Part shown: piece by piece, positions 47,310-59,491 of the stretch | Layout: every line of letters begins with the position of its first letter | Numbering within the stretch: the first letter of the stretch is position 1 | Source: Deroplatys truncata | Taxonomy: Eukaryota > Arthropoda > Insecta > Mantodea > Mantidae | Assembly: GCA_030765065.1 (NCBI GenBank) | Contig: CM060990.1 | Coordinates: 11,035,501-11,099,500 of the forward strand | Direction: 5' to 3' | DNA length: 64,000 bases | Notes under the pieces: generated by a model | The model's input: only the letters and a program-made list of their open reading frames with translations | Database searches by the model: none | What the model was told of the DNA's origin: nothing | Translations under genes and position numbers: made by a program

Positions 47310-48665
47310 CTCACGCACTGCGACCTACGGTTGATCTACATATTGTGGCTACCACCTCCAGGACGCAGGGTATACCACGCAGGTGACACCTCGCGCACTG
47401 CGATCTGCAGGAGATCTCCATATTGTGGCTACCACCTCCAGGAGGCAGGGTATACTACGCAGGTGACACCTCGCGCACTGCGATCTACGGAAGATCTACA
47501 TATTGTGGCTACCACCTCCAGGAGGCAGGGTATACACGCAGGTCACACCTCACGCACTGCGATCTACGGAAGATCTACATATTGTGGCTACCACCTCCAG
47601 GAGGCAGGGTATACTACGCAGGTGACACCTCACACACTGCGATCTACGGAAGATCTACATATTGTGGCTACCACCTCCAGGAGGCAGGGTATACTACGCA
47701 GGTGACACCTCACGCACTGCGATCTACGGAAGATCTACATATTGTGGCTACCACCTCCAGGAGGCAGGGTATACTACGCAGGTAACACCTCACGCACTGC
47801 GATCTACGGAAGATCTACATATTGTAGCTACCACCTCCAGGAGGCAGGGTATACTACGCAGGTGACACCTCACGCACTGCGATCTACGGAAGAACTACAT
47901 ATTGTGGCTACCACCTCCAGGACGCAGGGTATACCACGCAGGTGACACCTCACGCACTGCGATCTACGGAAGATCTACATATTGTGGCTACCACCTCCAG
48001 GAGGCAGGGTATACTACGCAGGTAACACCTCACGCACTGCGATCTACGGAAGATCTCCATATTGTGGCTACCACCTCCAGGAGGCAGGGTATACCACGCA
48101 GGTAACACCTCACGCACTGCGATCTACGGAAGATCTACATATTGTGGCTACCACCTCCAGGAGGCAGGGTATACTACGCAGGTGACACCTCACACACTGC
48201 GATCTACGGAAGATCTACATATTGTGGCTACCACCTCCAGGACGCAGGGTATACTACGCAGGTGACACCTCGCGCACTGCGATCTACAGGAGATCTCCAT
48301 ATTGTGGCTACCACCTCCAGGAGGCAGGGTATACTACGCAGGGGACACTTCGCGCACTGCGATCTACGGAAGATCTACATATTGCGGCTACCACCTCCAG
48401 GACGCAGGGTATACTACGCAGGGAGCACTTCGCGCACTGCGATCTACGGAAGATCTACATATTGGGGCTACCACCTCCAGGACGCAAGGTATACTACGCA
48501 GGTGACACCTCGCGCACTGCGATCTACGGGAGATCTCCATATTGCGGCTACTATCTCCAGGACGCAGGGTATACTATGCAGGTGACACCTCGCGCACTGC
48601 GATCTACAGGAGATCTCCATATTGTGGCTACCACCTCTAGGAGGCAGGGTATACTACGCAGGGGA
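47310..48665 (+). repeat. 80-bp minisatellite block
   Basis: About 17 highly similar units of 80 bp, each with GATCTACGGAAGATCTACAT, then TTGTGGCTACCACCTCCAGG and a GGTATACTACGCAGGTGACA segment. Because 80 is not a multiple of three, each frame passes through all three reading phases in 240 bp. All three phases are largely open, giving families of identical 67-residue ORFs offset by 80 bp. Confidence 0.95.
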
Positions 48666-49010
48666 CACCTCGTGCACTGAGATCTACGGGAGATCTACAT
48701 GTTGCGGCTATCACCCCCAGGAGCCAGGAGGCAGGGTATACTACGCAGGGGACACCTCGCGCACCGCCATCTGCGGAAGATCTACATATTGCGGCTACCA
48801 TCCCCAGAAGGTAGGGTATAAAACGGAAGGGAACACCTCGTGCACTGAGATCTACGGGAGATCTACATGTTGCGGCTATCACCCCCAGGAGCCAGGAAGC
48901 AAGGTATATTACGCAGGGGACACCTCGCGCACCGCCATCTGCGGAAGACCCTTATATTGCGGCTACCATCCCCAGAAGGTAGGGTATAAATAGGAAGGGA
49001 ACACCTCACG
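48666..49010 (+). repeat. 168-bp dimer block of the same minisatellite
   Basis: CACCTCGTGCACTGAGATCT recurs at 48666 and 48834, a 168-bp period made of two diverged units, one carrying a duplicated CAGGAGCCAGGAGGCAGG. It separates the 80-bp block from the 81/82-bp block. Confidence 0.85.
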
Positions 49011-50490
49011 CACTGCGACCTACGGGAGATTTAGATATTACGGCTTACCATGCCCAGGATGTAGTACACAACGGAGGAAGACACCTCGCGCATTCCGACA
49101 TAAGGGAAATATATATCTTACGGCTTCCACTCCCATGAGGTAGGCAACACAACGGAGGGGAATATCTCGCGCACTTCGACCTAAGGGTAATGTAGATATT
49201 ACGGCTTCCAACGACAAGCGATGGGTATACAACGGAGGGGGGACACCTCGCGCACTGCGAACTACGGTGATATAGATATTACGGCTTCCACTCCCAGGAG
49301 GTGGGGTATACAAGGGAGGGGGTCATCTCACGCACTGTAACCTACGGGTGATTTAAATATTATGGTTACCACCATAGGAGGTGCGCTATACAACGGAGGG
49401 TGACACCCCGCGCATTGCGTTCTATGGGTCATTTATATATTATGGCTACTATCCTCAGGAGGTGCGGTATACAACGAAGGGGGACACCTCGGGCACTGTG
49501 TCCTATGGGTGATCTAGATATTAGGGCTACCACTGCCAGGAGATGCGATATACAACGGAGGAGGACACCTCGGGCACCGAAAATTATGGGTGATCTAGAT
49601 ATTACGGCTTCCATCCTCAGGCGATGGAGATTACAACGGAGGGGGGACACCTCGCGCACTGCGACCTATATATGGTCTAGATATTACGGCTTCCACCCTC
49701 AGTCGATGGAGATTACAACGGAGGCAGACACCTCGCGCACTGCGACCCACGGGTGATGGAGATATTACGGCTACCACCCCCAGGAGGTGCAGTATACAAC
49801 GGAGGGAGACACCTCGCGCACTGCGACCCACGGGTGATCGAGATATTACGGCTTCCACCCCCAGGAGGTGCAGTATACAACGGAGGGAGACACCTCGCGC
49901 ACTGCGACCCACGGGTGATCGAGATATTACGGCTTCCACCCCCAGGAGGTGCAGTATACAACGGAGGGAGACACCTCGCGCACTGCGACCCACGCGTGAT
50001 CGAGATATTACGGCTTCCACCCCCAGGAGGTGCAGTATACAACGGAGGGAGACACCTCGCGCACTGCGACCCACGCGTGATCGAGATATTACGGCTTCCA
50101 CCCCCAGGAGGTGCAGTATACAACGGAGGGTGGATCCCTCGCGCACTGCAACCCACGAGTGATCTAGATATTACGGCTTCCACTCCCAAGAGGTGGGGTA
50201 TACAACGGAGGGGGGACACCTCGCGCACTGAGACCTATGGGTGATCTAGATATTACGGCTTCCACTCCCAAGAGATGGGGTATACAACAGAGGGTGGACA
50301 CCTTGCGCACTGCAACCCACGAGTGATCTAGATATTACGGCTTTCATTCCCAGGCGATGGGGTATACAACAGAGGGGGGACACCTCGCGCACTGAGACCT
50401 ATGAGTGATCTAAATATTATGGCTACCACCCCTAGGAGGTGATACCTCGCGCACTGCGACCTACGGAAGGCCTACATATTGCGGCTTCCA
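49011..50490 (+). repeat. 81/82-bp minisatellite block
   Basis: Units resemble the 80-bp type but read TATTACGGCTTCCACCCCCA, then GTGCAGTATACAACGGAGGG and CACCTCGCGCACTGCGACC. The best-conserved part (49753-50140) has a period of exactly 81 bp, so it stays in frame as a 27-residue repeat (EILRLPPPGGAVYNGGRHLA...). The - strand is also open. No start context, promoter or flanking coding sequence supports a gene. Confidence 0.95.
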
Positions 50491-50589
50491 CCCCAGGAGG
50501 AAGGGATGAAGTGAAGGTGCCACAGGAGGCTACAGGCCATAGGGACGCAAGGAAGACCCTAACAGTTCCCGACTTGAACGTCTGTCCCA

Positions 50590-50925
50590 CTGCTGAAGCT
50601 GCCCATAGAGTGCGATGTTCGACCCGTCAACCAAGCAGCCATCTGGTGTACACGGGAATACTCTTCCCTTTGAGCAAGCATCCACGCCATCTTTGCGGGA
50701 CTGCCATACCCCACGAAACCTGAAAGATGAGAAGGAAACTTAAGGATAGGAAAATTATGGATGGAAACATGGTAGATGAGAAACCACCCCAGCATTTGCC
50801 TAAGACCAGACAAATCCACGAAAACCCCAAGGTCAGAGTGGACGGTCGCCGGGAATCTAACCCGGGACCTACCGATTGCGAAACTCACACGTTACCGTGC
50901 TACCATTTCGCTTGGTCATACATAA
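50590..50925 (-). mobile_element. tRNA-derived SINE, copy 3
   Basis: On the - strand: CCAAGCGAAATGGTAGCACGGTAACGTGTGAG, then CCCGGGTTAGATTCCCGG (B-box position), a GCTGGGGTGGTTTCTCATCT block and a diverged AAGATGGCGTGGATGC core. It abuts the end of the minisatellite. Confidence 0.65.
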
Positions 50926-52284
50926 ATATAAATATACTCATATTATTTTATTTTCTGCTGTTTGTTGGCAACGGCAAGTAAATTCTATCTTCTACTGAAG
51001 AAAATGACTTGAAAGTGTAATGAATTTCAAGCCATGATACAGATTTTAAAATTACTTTGTAATTTTCTTCACGAAAATAATTTTCTGTTACAAGGAAATA
51101 AAACTCGGGTCCAATATATTTTGTTTGAGAATACAGCTATATCTGGGGTTTCATAAGCGCACACAAATTGTGGAACAATTGTTAAATAGAAAAGGGAAAA
51201 GAAAAGAAGAAATAGTTTTGGTTAAATAAGTACAGAAACTGAAAACGGGTGGCATTCAGTTCCATATCTCTGAATATTCTCGGTATCGCACAAACGGAAC
51301 ACTTCAGTTATTAGACATTTATTGAAGTTTAAGACTTCTGTATAAAAATGGAGTGTTTTTTTTAACCTTTGTAATTGCACTTAGAAATCTATGGTAGAAT
51401 GGGTATAGTCCTTCCAAGGTGTATTTTTTCCTGAAAAGTGAATAAAATCGTATAACACTGTTTTAATCGAAGAAGCTCGCCGTGATCATAAACTAATCTT
51501 TCATTATTTATGTATCTTTGTTTATACTGTAAAGATGTATTGCACTTGCAGGATGACCATTGTTGTGTTTGTTAGTCCAGGATGACTGTACAGTGGCGCA
51601 TAGGAACGTTCTTGTGTTCATGTTATTAAAAATTATGTATATTATTAAAGTCATGATAAATGTAACAAAACTGGTTACTGCTATTTTTTTCTCTTCTCAC
51701 TATTAAAAGAAGCATACTTTACTTCTTTCAGCCTGTATTATATTTTTCAAAAAAGCCTTAAGGTAGGCGTATTTTTAAGGGGAGATACGTTACTGAAGTC
51801 TCAAAAAAATTCATTTAGTTTTATTTTTGAAAAAAAAGGTGCAATTTTTGTTGAACAGAATGATATATAGGTTTACATGGTTGCGATGTGATTTACGCCC
51901 TTGAATGGCTATTTACTAGAGTAGTGCACCCTTTCAATTCCTGCCACACCTGCACATTAAGCTCAAAGCTACAATTTCTTTGCTTTATGTACCTGTTTTC
52001 TGAAAGTGGTTGACCAATCATAGTGAAGCTTTGCAGGAACATGTAAACCTAATGCTTATTGAGACCTAAATCATCCGTGTATCTTGAATAATATGGTGAA
52101 TATTATTAGTAAAAATATATGCATTTTTTCTGCGAGCATATTTTTTAATGAATTATATTTTTTGTGAAAGCTATAATTAACGTAATGGATTCATTCTAGT
52201 TGGAATTAAAGAAACTGAGAGACTACTAAGAAAATATTCCTGTACATTGAAATGTCTATGGTACAAAACTGATAATCAACTCAT
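50926..52284. other. no recognised gene
   Basis: AT-rich DNA. Nothing recognisable on either strand. Confidence 0.4.
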
Positions 52285-52393
52285 CTAAGTTTTCTTGTAC
52301 ACCAGTTCGATTCTCTTGTTCTTAGCAGCAATAACCTGGTCGTAGATTTCTTCGTTTCTGTAAATATTCTCCAGTATGGGAAGTAATGACAGC
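52285..52393 (-). CDS. candidate terminal exon of an unidentified host gene
   Basis: Reading leftwards from a possible acceptor (TTTTTGGCGTCCAG), an open stretch encodes LSLLPILENIYRNEEIYDQV, then IAAKNKRIELVYKKT, and ends in TAG at 52285. The composition is amphipathic, charged and protein-like, in a region otherwise full of stops. No transposon family is recognised and no second exon was found. It could also be a fortuitous ORF or an ancient element piece. Confidence 0.35.
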
Positions 52394-55300
52394 CTGGACG
52401 CCAAAAATTCAGAAACTTAATTATTTTCACTGCATGTATAAGTAACTACAGTTTGTGATAACGACTTAATTTTAAGCCAGAGTGTTCATTTCTGCAGTAA
52501 AACATGGAATGTTTTGCATTTCAAAGCATGTTTACAAAATGGATCTAGAGTATGAGAATCGATCCATAAAGAAGCTGCATCATTCGTATTTGTTTCAAAT
52601 TTGATATAATTCGTCCAGGAACTCTCGCCATTCGATTAGCAGCAAATAAAATTGGTGGACATCTTTTATAAAAATAATTTTCTATCGGTTGCCGTCTTTA
52701 CTGGTGTTTAATTCAAAACAGCTACACAGAGATATGCTACTAATGATGTCTTCTGTGTGATCGTAACCCTATTTACATTTAAATAATATAGGTAGGCACT
52801 GCAGATATTCTTACTTTATTTTCAAAAACTTTGCAGAGTGGAGTAATGTCCTTTCTAAACTAGTACATATAGGCAAAGCATGTGTTAAATGCTTTATGGG
52901 AGCGGCGTGTTTGTACTGCGACAAGACAGAAAAGAAATAAGTGGGACTATAGGAGGAGAAAAAGTTAGCTCTTTTAGAGAGGTGCACTTGGTTTCTCATA
53001 AAATGAATTAGGCCAGCGCAATGGATTCTTCCTTGTTTAATGCAGGAAAACGGGGCTACGTTGTTTTCTGCAACATTTAGACGGGGACGACTGTTTTCCC
53101 TTTCGTGTAGGTGAAACTATGGGGAATTGAGGAAGGGTGTGGATAGGGGAGAATCCACCCCCATCTCCCTGTCTGGCTTCCGGTGATGCATTCCTTCTGC
53201 AGGGTTGCTCATCCCTTACTCCCGAGTTGGGGCGCTGTCTGGCATACTTGAAGTGAACCCACCAAGTGCGAAACATTTTATAAATTGAACGTAACAAACG
53301 GTTCATTTCTTACGTGTTTCTCCTCTGAAATTACGTAAGTCACTTTCGATTCCTTATTCCCCGCTGTTTGCATTTGTTTCTGTGCGAACAAAGGAGGCTC
53401 TAACCATGCAAGTATAAAACATTTAAATAGAATGTGCATTGTCCGTATTAATTTAACAACGTGTTGACCTAAAATATCCATTTCCGCGATGTAAGCCTTC
53501 TATCATAAAGGGCCAGAGTTTGAATTCGGTTAGTCTGAATTGCCCGGATAAGGTTAGTTTCCGAGCATTTTTGGGCAACTCTTATCGTTTCAGTCGTCTT
53601 CTGTGCAGACCTCATGTTCAACACTCATAATCAAGATCTAGCAAGATCCCTCAGGGTAGATTGCAGATGTAGTGTGCACATGAGTTTGATACCACACGTA
53701 TCGATCGACAACACAACATACCCACTCTTATAGTCAGTCTCCGTGGTATAGGGGGCAGCATGTCCGAGTTCAAGTTTCCTTTGGTGTAGGGTTTCTGGTT
53801 ACAATTTTCAGCGATATTTTCTTATCCTTACGAGACAAATGTCGGTATGCTCTCGGCTCGATACACCCTTCTGCCGATCTCACTTCGCCGTCTCTGGTTT
53901 GTTGGGCAACTTTAAAAAATAGTTACGCCATCAATAAAGTTTCTTAACACGGATTTTAGAACAGGAAGAAAAACAACGCAGAATTGTACCTTGCGTTCCA
54001 GATATCTTCAGCCTTAACAGCAATAATGTTAAACATGTGCTTCACAACATTAATAATAATCTCTAAGGCTGTCATGATCCTTCCAAGGCCTTCTATGAAC
54101 AACAGGGAGAGTTTCTTTCAGTTCAAGACTCCGCTAGTAATTAATAAATCAAGTAAATATGTATTCAAGTGATGCATAACAAACACCAACGCAGAATAAA
54201 AATGGTAATAACAAGAAAGGGAATTTGAGAAATTATTATTACTATTATTATTATTATTATTATTATTACTGCCAAATACACAGTACACTTTATTTTACAC
54301 ATTTACTTTATTTTCACACATGAAAAATTATTTAATTTACATTTGTAATTAATGTAATCATTTTGAATCGTCATGCAGTATTTTCTGTAAGAATTGGAAC
54401 TAAGGTGAGGCCACAGACCGCTACACTCGTAACACGCTATGCTGCAGAAGGCGGTACATGACGCGTTCCTTATCAGCTGTGTTTCAGTCGCTACTTTGTG
54501 TCGTGTGCGTAAGGAGTGTTGACGTTGTGCATCTCAGAGGTGAACGTTTATTCGAGACATCCGCGTTGTGTGTGATTTGCTTAAGAGTGTTAATGTCTTG
54601 TTACTAGTCCACTGCAGTGCCTGCCGACAAGGAATTTGATGCACGATGCATACGTAAGCACCGAATCCTGTAGACAGGCGTGCAGACAATTTCAGGGTAT
54701 TCCAGTTCCAAGTAGGGAAACTGCTAGACCTCTCATTAATCGCTAAACGCTAAGCCTAGAAGCGAAAACGAAATGTTCTAACGCAGGAAAAAAATTACGA
54801 AACCGGTGCCTTTATTTGTGAGGAAGTCCCGAAAAAACGTGGTTTTCTCCTATTTTCGTACATCGTCTCTAGATCTGATTTGTTATATGGGACGTTAAAC
54901 GCCTAAAACCGAAATAGTACTTTCATTTCCGGAGAAGCTCTTACTTCGTAACCTTCATTGTTTTTGAATTGTCCTATGCTGCTGTCGATAGATAAGAGGC
55001 TTTCATGTCTTACGGAATTCTTAAAATTCAGTTGCGGGAATTGGTTTACAGCCAACACACGCCTTAGTAAGAAACCCTCTTATTTAGCAGCTCAGAATAG
55101 TTTACGCGTATGCTATTAATACTGTGGACAACGCTATTCTTGTAACTTAGTTACCCCAATTAATGACATATCTTTGGAATACATACGAAGCACTTCTCAA
55201 GATCAGTGACACATTTCATAACCCTTTCAAGTTGGTCATCCGAACACACGATCCTCTCTTCAGCTCCAAAGTTCAAACTCGGGTAGGCTCTGAAACAGAT

Positions 55301-55473
55301 AAGAATTAATCAGCGGTTCCGAAATAGGACATTGAAGACAGGGGTCCTATTGTCCGATACCTATGCTGATACTGTAGCACGATAACGTTCAGAAATTAAA
55401 GGTTCAGAAACGTGCTTTCGGAATACCTTGTTTGTAAAACGTGTTATCGGCAAAAGCGTTTAAGAAAAAGTCT
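52394..55473. other. no confident gene; SINE fragments and an ATT microsatellite
   Basis: GTCTCCGTGGTATAGGGGGCAGC at about 53736 looks like a tRNA-derived SINE head. A similar degenerate stretch is at 53500-53570. An ATT/TTA microsatellite lies at about 54235-54270. A GC-richer segment at 54400-54720 has no open frame and could be a promoter or UTR. GGGACGTTAAACGCCTAAA at about 54890 is a SINE-type end. Confidence 0.45.
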
Positions 55474-56302
55474 TATATGTTACATTCACACGAGTTTCTC
55501 TACCCTCCATCGTTTATTACTGAGCATACAAACTATTATTACCATAGTTTACTTTTATATCTACTTCATTTTATAAACCTTGCAGAAATAGCTACATTAC
55601 ACGTTTCGTTATAGATACAAAGAGAACAGCGACAGTCAAATGTTTAACAACTGGACGCTATATGCTGGCCTTAAAAGGTCCATACTGTTTCCATGCAATC
55701 GGAGAAGAAACTGAATATCGAAAGGACTTTTAAAGAATGAAATATTCAACAATTGGAACCATTAATAACGAATATCTCGAAAATGGCTTACGGCACAAAA
55801 TATTTATTTGGAATAAATTGTGAACAGATGTACATTTTTTGTGCAGTACCTTCTCGTCTATCGAGTAACATTTACCACTTCTACAAGATTATTCAAAATT
55901 CCTTCCAAATGAAGAGGACTACACAAGCTATTCCAACAATTCTACATATACATCTAAATACCTTTAATATAGGAGAATTTAATGAAAATCGTTAGAGTAA
56001 CTTTTTAAGAAATCGAAAATCTTGAAAAATCTTCCATGTATAGGGTAGTTTGGAGTGAGGGGACTTTTTTGAAAATCTTCGTTTCGCATCTTTGAAATAT
56101 GCTGAATCTAAATACCAACTTTGGTATTTAACCAAGTTTTTGTATTTGAGTTATGCTGTTCACAAACACTCTCCTCTTCCTAAAAATGTCTTCTTTTTAT
56201 TCAGGAAGTCTCAAAACATACATTTCCGGTGAAGTCTCGGTATCAGATCTTTGGGTGGAATGCAATACTTCCTTTGCTTATGTGTAAACAGTGGAGAAAG
56301 TA
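55474..56302 (+). repeat. dispersed 0.85-kb repeat, copy 3 of 3
   Basis: Opens TATATGTTACATTCACACG. It contains TATATGCTGGCCTTAAA (near 55659), CTTTGGTATTTAACCAAG and GAGTTATGCTGTTCACAAACAC (near 56150), and ends after GGTGGAATGCAATACTTCC...GAGAAAG. Same orientation as the other two copies. Confidence 0.75.
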
Positions 56303-57609
56303 AAATCTGTTTCGTAAATGGCTGCCAATGAAATATTACGACCCGGGAAGGATATAAGCAGGAGGTGGTTGCAGCCCTGAAGGTCTCTTATTGGCTGCAG
56401 TTGCGGCGGATTAATTTGAGCGGTGACGTCCGTGGAGTTTTCTGCGTTGACGATGGACGCACCGGTGTGTCGGTGACACAGTTCTCTTTAACCTGGTGTC
56501 GGAGGTTGGGGCGGTAGATTCTTCCGTCTCTACGGCCTGTTGAGACTGCTGAGGATTCCTCTTTCTTAATAGCTGCCCATGAATAGTGAGGGATAAATAT
56601 TTTAACCCCCTGTAGAACGCTGGAATATCACAGAAAAGTCCTATGTTGACCATATGGCTTTTAGAGATGCAAACGTCTTGGAACACGTTTTGAAACACTA
56701 TTTCTTGTATCTTTGCATCTTTCTTGGGTACAGTATGAAGCACTCGGTCTTCCAGCAGTCTCAGCTTCTCACAATGCTCAGCAAAAGTGTTCTTCTTCTT
56801 ACAGAAGCTGAAACATTACACAATGAGGCTGTTAGAAATCTTTTTAGCAAAGAGGTTGCTCGACTCGTGAAAAAATAACGCTTGTTAGAATACAGAAATA
56901 AAAGTGCCCGAGAAACAAAATTTCATTTATGAAGATTCTTACTAGATACAGAAAAAGTAACTCACATTAATGCTCTACAAACTTCAGCTTGTTTCCTTGA
57001 TGAACACTTGGGGGTCTTATGAAGTAGATTCTGCTTGCCCTCCATAGTGCTCTCATGAATTAGGAAAATATCTCCTTCAGTTCACTAGCCATAGGTGAGA
57101 TTCCTACTCTGCGTCGGGAACATCATCTTCATTCACGTCATTCCTCTCAGAATTTAAGTTATCTTAAGGTGTCTGTAAGCTTGATGTTGTCATTCCAATT
57201 ACGGAATGTGGATGGTTTAACGCGTTAGATATCTGTGTGTGTTTGTGTGTTGTAGCTCGTGGGTAATAACGTATTCTGCGCTATATTCTTTAAAACATTT
57301 TTATATTGACATATCACTTACAGAGAAGCAAGCAAGCTTCATTTCCATCTCTCTTTCTCTCTCTCCCTCCCTCCCCATCTCTTCTTTGAGGGTGGCGCAT
57401 TATAATATTCATTGCGAATCTTTTAACATCTTTAACGCGTTCGCTCATATAGCGTCGGTTGTTGTATTCTTACAATTATTTAAACATTATTGATTTATTC
57501 CGTTACCAGTAGAAGTAGATAAATTCCGAGAGTACCATTGGTATGGTGTGAAAAAATCCTACTGCCTTGATATTTTTGAGTCGTGCATTATTATCGGATT
57601 ATTATTAGA
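56303..57609. other. no confident gene
   Basis: A 110-codon ORF at 56411-56743 on the - strand (basic C-terminus) matches no family I know. Its downstream flank faintly resembles a PLE 3' end. 57348-57380 is CT-rich. Nothing else recognised. Confidence 0.35.
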
Positions 57610-58290
57610 AAATATGATTAATTACGCAAAAGAACTCCGGCGCGCGCTTCATCCTAGACGCCCTACGAAAAAGAAGGATCACCTCACATTAAGCACGGCC
57701 TTCCTCCCTACATTAAGAATGTTTCCGACCGAGTAGGCAAGCTTCTGCGCTCTTACGGGATTGACACGATCTATAGACCAGCACACAAAATCAAGGGCTT
57801 GTTGAGCTCAGCTAAAGATAAGCGTCACCGGCATACATCTGCAGGTGTTTACAAAGTGCCCTGTAGCTGCGGCAAGGTTTACATAGACACTACTATGCGC
57901 AGCGTGGCCACGAGACTGAAAGAACACGGGCTTCACAGCAGATTGGGACAAACAGAAAAATCATCCGTGGCGGAACACTCACTGTTATTCGGCCAAGACA
58001 TCAGCTTCAAAGAAACCGAAGTTTTATCTACAACTGTAAACTATCATGCTCGACTACAGAGGGAGGCCATTGAAATTTATAAACGCAAGAACAATTTTAA
58101 CCGGAAAGAAGAGGCTCTCCGTGTACATAAAGCCTGGACACTTATCGTGAAGAAACACGTACACAAAAATAGCACACATAATAATACCTCGCCAAACCCA
58201 TCCACTCCCAGAGTCGCAAGCCAATCACTGCACAGGACCTCACAGTAAGCCTCGCCCACCCCCACTATATAAGAACGCCATCCTTCGAGC
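57610..58290 (+). pseudogene. Penelope-like element 3' part with GIY-YIG endonuclease
   Basis: After a frame change near 57690 the reading LPYIKNVSDRVGKLLRSYG and GIDTIYRPAHKIKGLLSSAK leads into 57799-58248. There GVYKVPCSCGKVYIDTTMRS is the GIY-YIG nuclease core, followed by RLKEHGLHSRLGQTEKSSVA and an EHS motif. This is the Penelope branch, different from the two Neptune-like relics. The reverse transcriptase is missing (5' truncation, the usual outcome of target-primed integration). It abuts a Jockey LINE a few tens of bases after its stop codon. Confidence 0.85.
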
Positions 58291-58296
58291 GAAAAA

Positions 58297-59132
58297 GTGC
58301 CCTTTCACATAACTACACCGAAAAACGAACAACCTAGCAGAGTTGTAATTAAAGGATTGCACCCCAGGATAACCGCTACAGAGACGAAAGAGGAGCTCAA
58401 GGATTTGAGCACGGAACCAACAAAAGTTAGTAGACTTTTTTCTAAAAGACTGAGGGCGCACGTCCCCATTTTCCTGGTGGAACATGACGACGCAGATGCG
58501 TCAATAGTACTCACCAGAATTGTGGAGCTATTCCACTGTAAAATTAAAGTGGAGCCATACAGGCCACCAAATGGCCCCCCACAATGTGGGACATGCCTAC
58601 GCTTTAGACACATGACAAGAAACTGCGAGGCGCCACAGATATGTTCAATCTGTGCAGAGCCATACCAATACAAGCAATGTGACAAATCCGCGCTATGTAA
58701 CGCAACAACCCACGGAGCCCGGTGAAGGGGATGCCCAGCGTATCAGAGACTGGCATTCCCTACCACGCAGCAAACAGCAGCAGTACGCTCCACACACCCG
58801 AGCTATCAAACATTAGTCACAGAGCAAAGGGGGACACATGCAGCAGTGACAAATGGACGCAGACACATAGAACCGCAAAGAAGGGCGGAAAATGCCCATA
58901 TAAACAAACAACAAATAACGATTTACAACAATCTACGGAGGCAAAGCCAGCTCACACAAAGACAACTGAAACATCGGGTACGATGCAAACAATAAAACCC
59001 ATGGAGACAGTAGCAGTACAAGAGAGCCCAGCAGCGACCAACCCCACAAGCAAAAGCGCAGAGGCGCACATAAAAGAGCAGAACACCCTGATTGAACACT
59101 ATCAAATGTTATACCCTCTCCATTTTGGCTAG
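58297..59132 (+). pseudogene. Jockey ORF1 (PRE_C2HC and zinc knuckles)
   Basis: The frame starts mid-domain at PFHITTPKNEQPSRVVIKGL (no true start; GTG at 58297 is only the first open codon). It has KVSRLFSKRLRAHVPIFLVE (PRE_C2HC region), then QCGTCLRFRHMTRNC and CSICAEPYQYKQC (CCHC zinc knuckles), and stops at 58725. The next frame to 59132 supplies a Ser/Thr-rich linker. ORF1 proteins coat the LINE RNA. The N-terminal half is missing. Confidence 0.75.
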
Positions 59133-59491
59133 GACAAGCAAGAGAAGGTATACCTAAAGTTCAGAGACAACATAAAGTCCCACCCGCATGCGGTGGGACA
59201 AGGAAGCATGATGAGGGGGTACGAGACCATCGTAGAAATGTACCGGAGTATTTTCGGTGGGCCCTCCAGAGGCTGCGACTTAGCCGCGCAAAACAAATAA
59301 TGACACTCATAGAGGGCATCGCTGGCACTGTGTAAACTATTATGCAGCAAGGTAATGTAAACCACCCAACACCAAAAACACCAAGAAAGGCTAAGTAAGG
59401 AAAAAAGGAGGAGAAGAAGAAGAAGAAAAGAAAAAAGGAAGAAGAAAGGGGAAAAAGCAGACACAGACAAACCACCGTATTCTACACAAAC

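Noticed and set aside
47331..48993. Family of overlapping + strand ORFs (WLPPPGGRVYYAG...)
   Set aside because: All are phases of the minisatellite unit with no upstream gene structure. Kept as a finding about the repeat, not as genes.
56411..56743. 110-codon ORF on the - strand as a gene
   Set aside because: No recognisable domain, no splice context, next to mobile-element debris. Mentioned only as unassigned.
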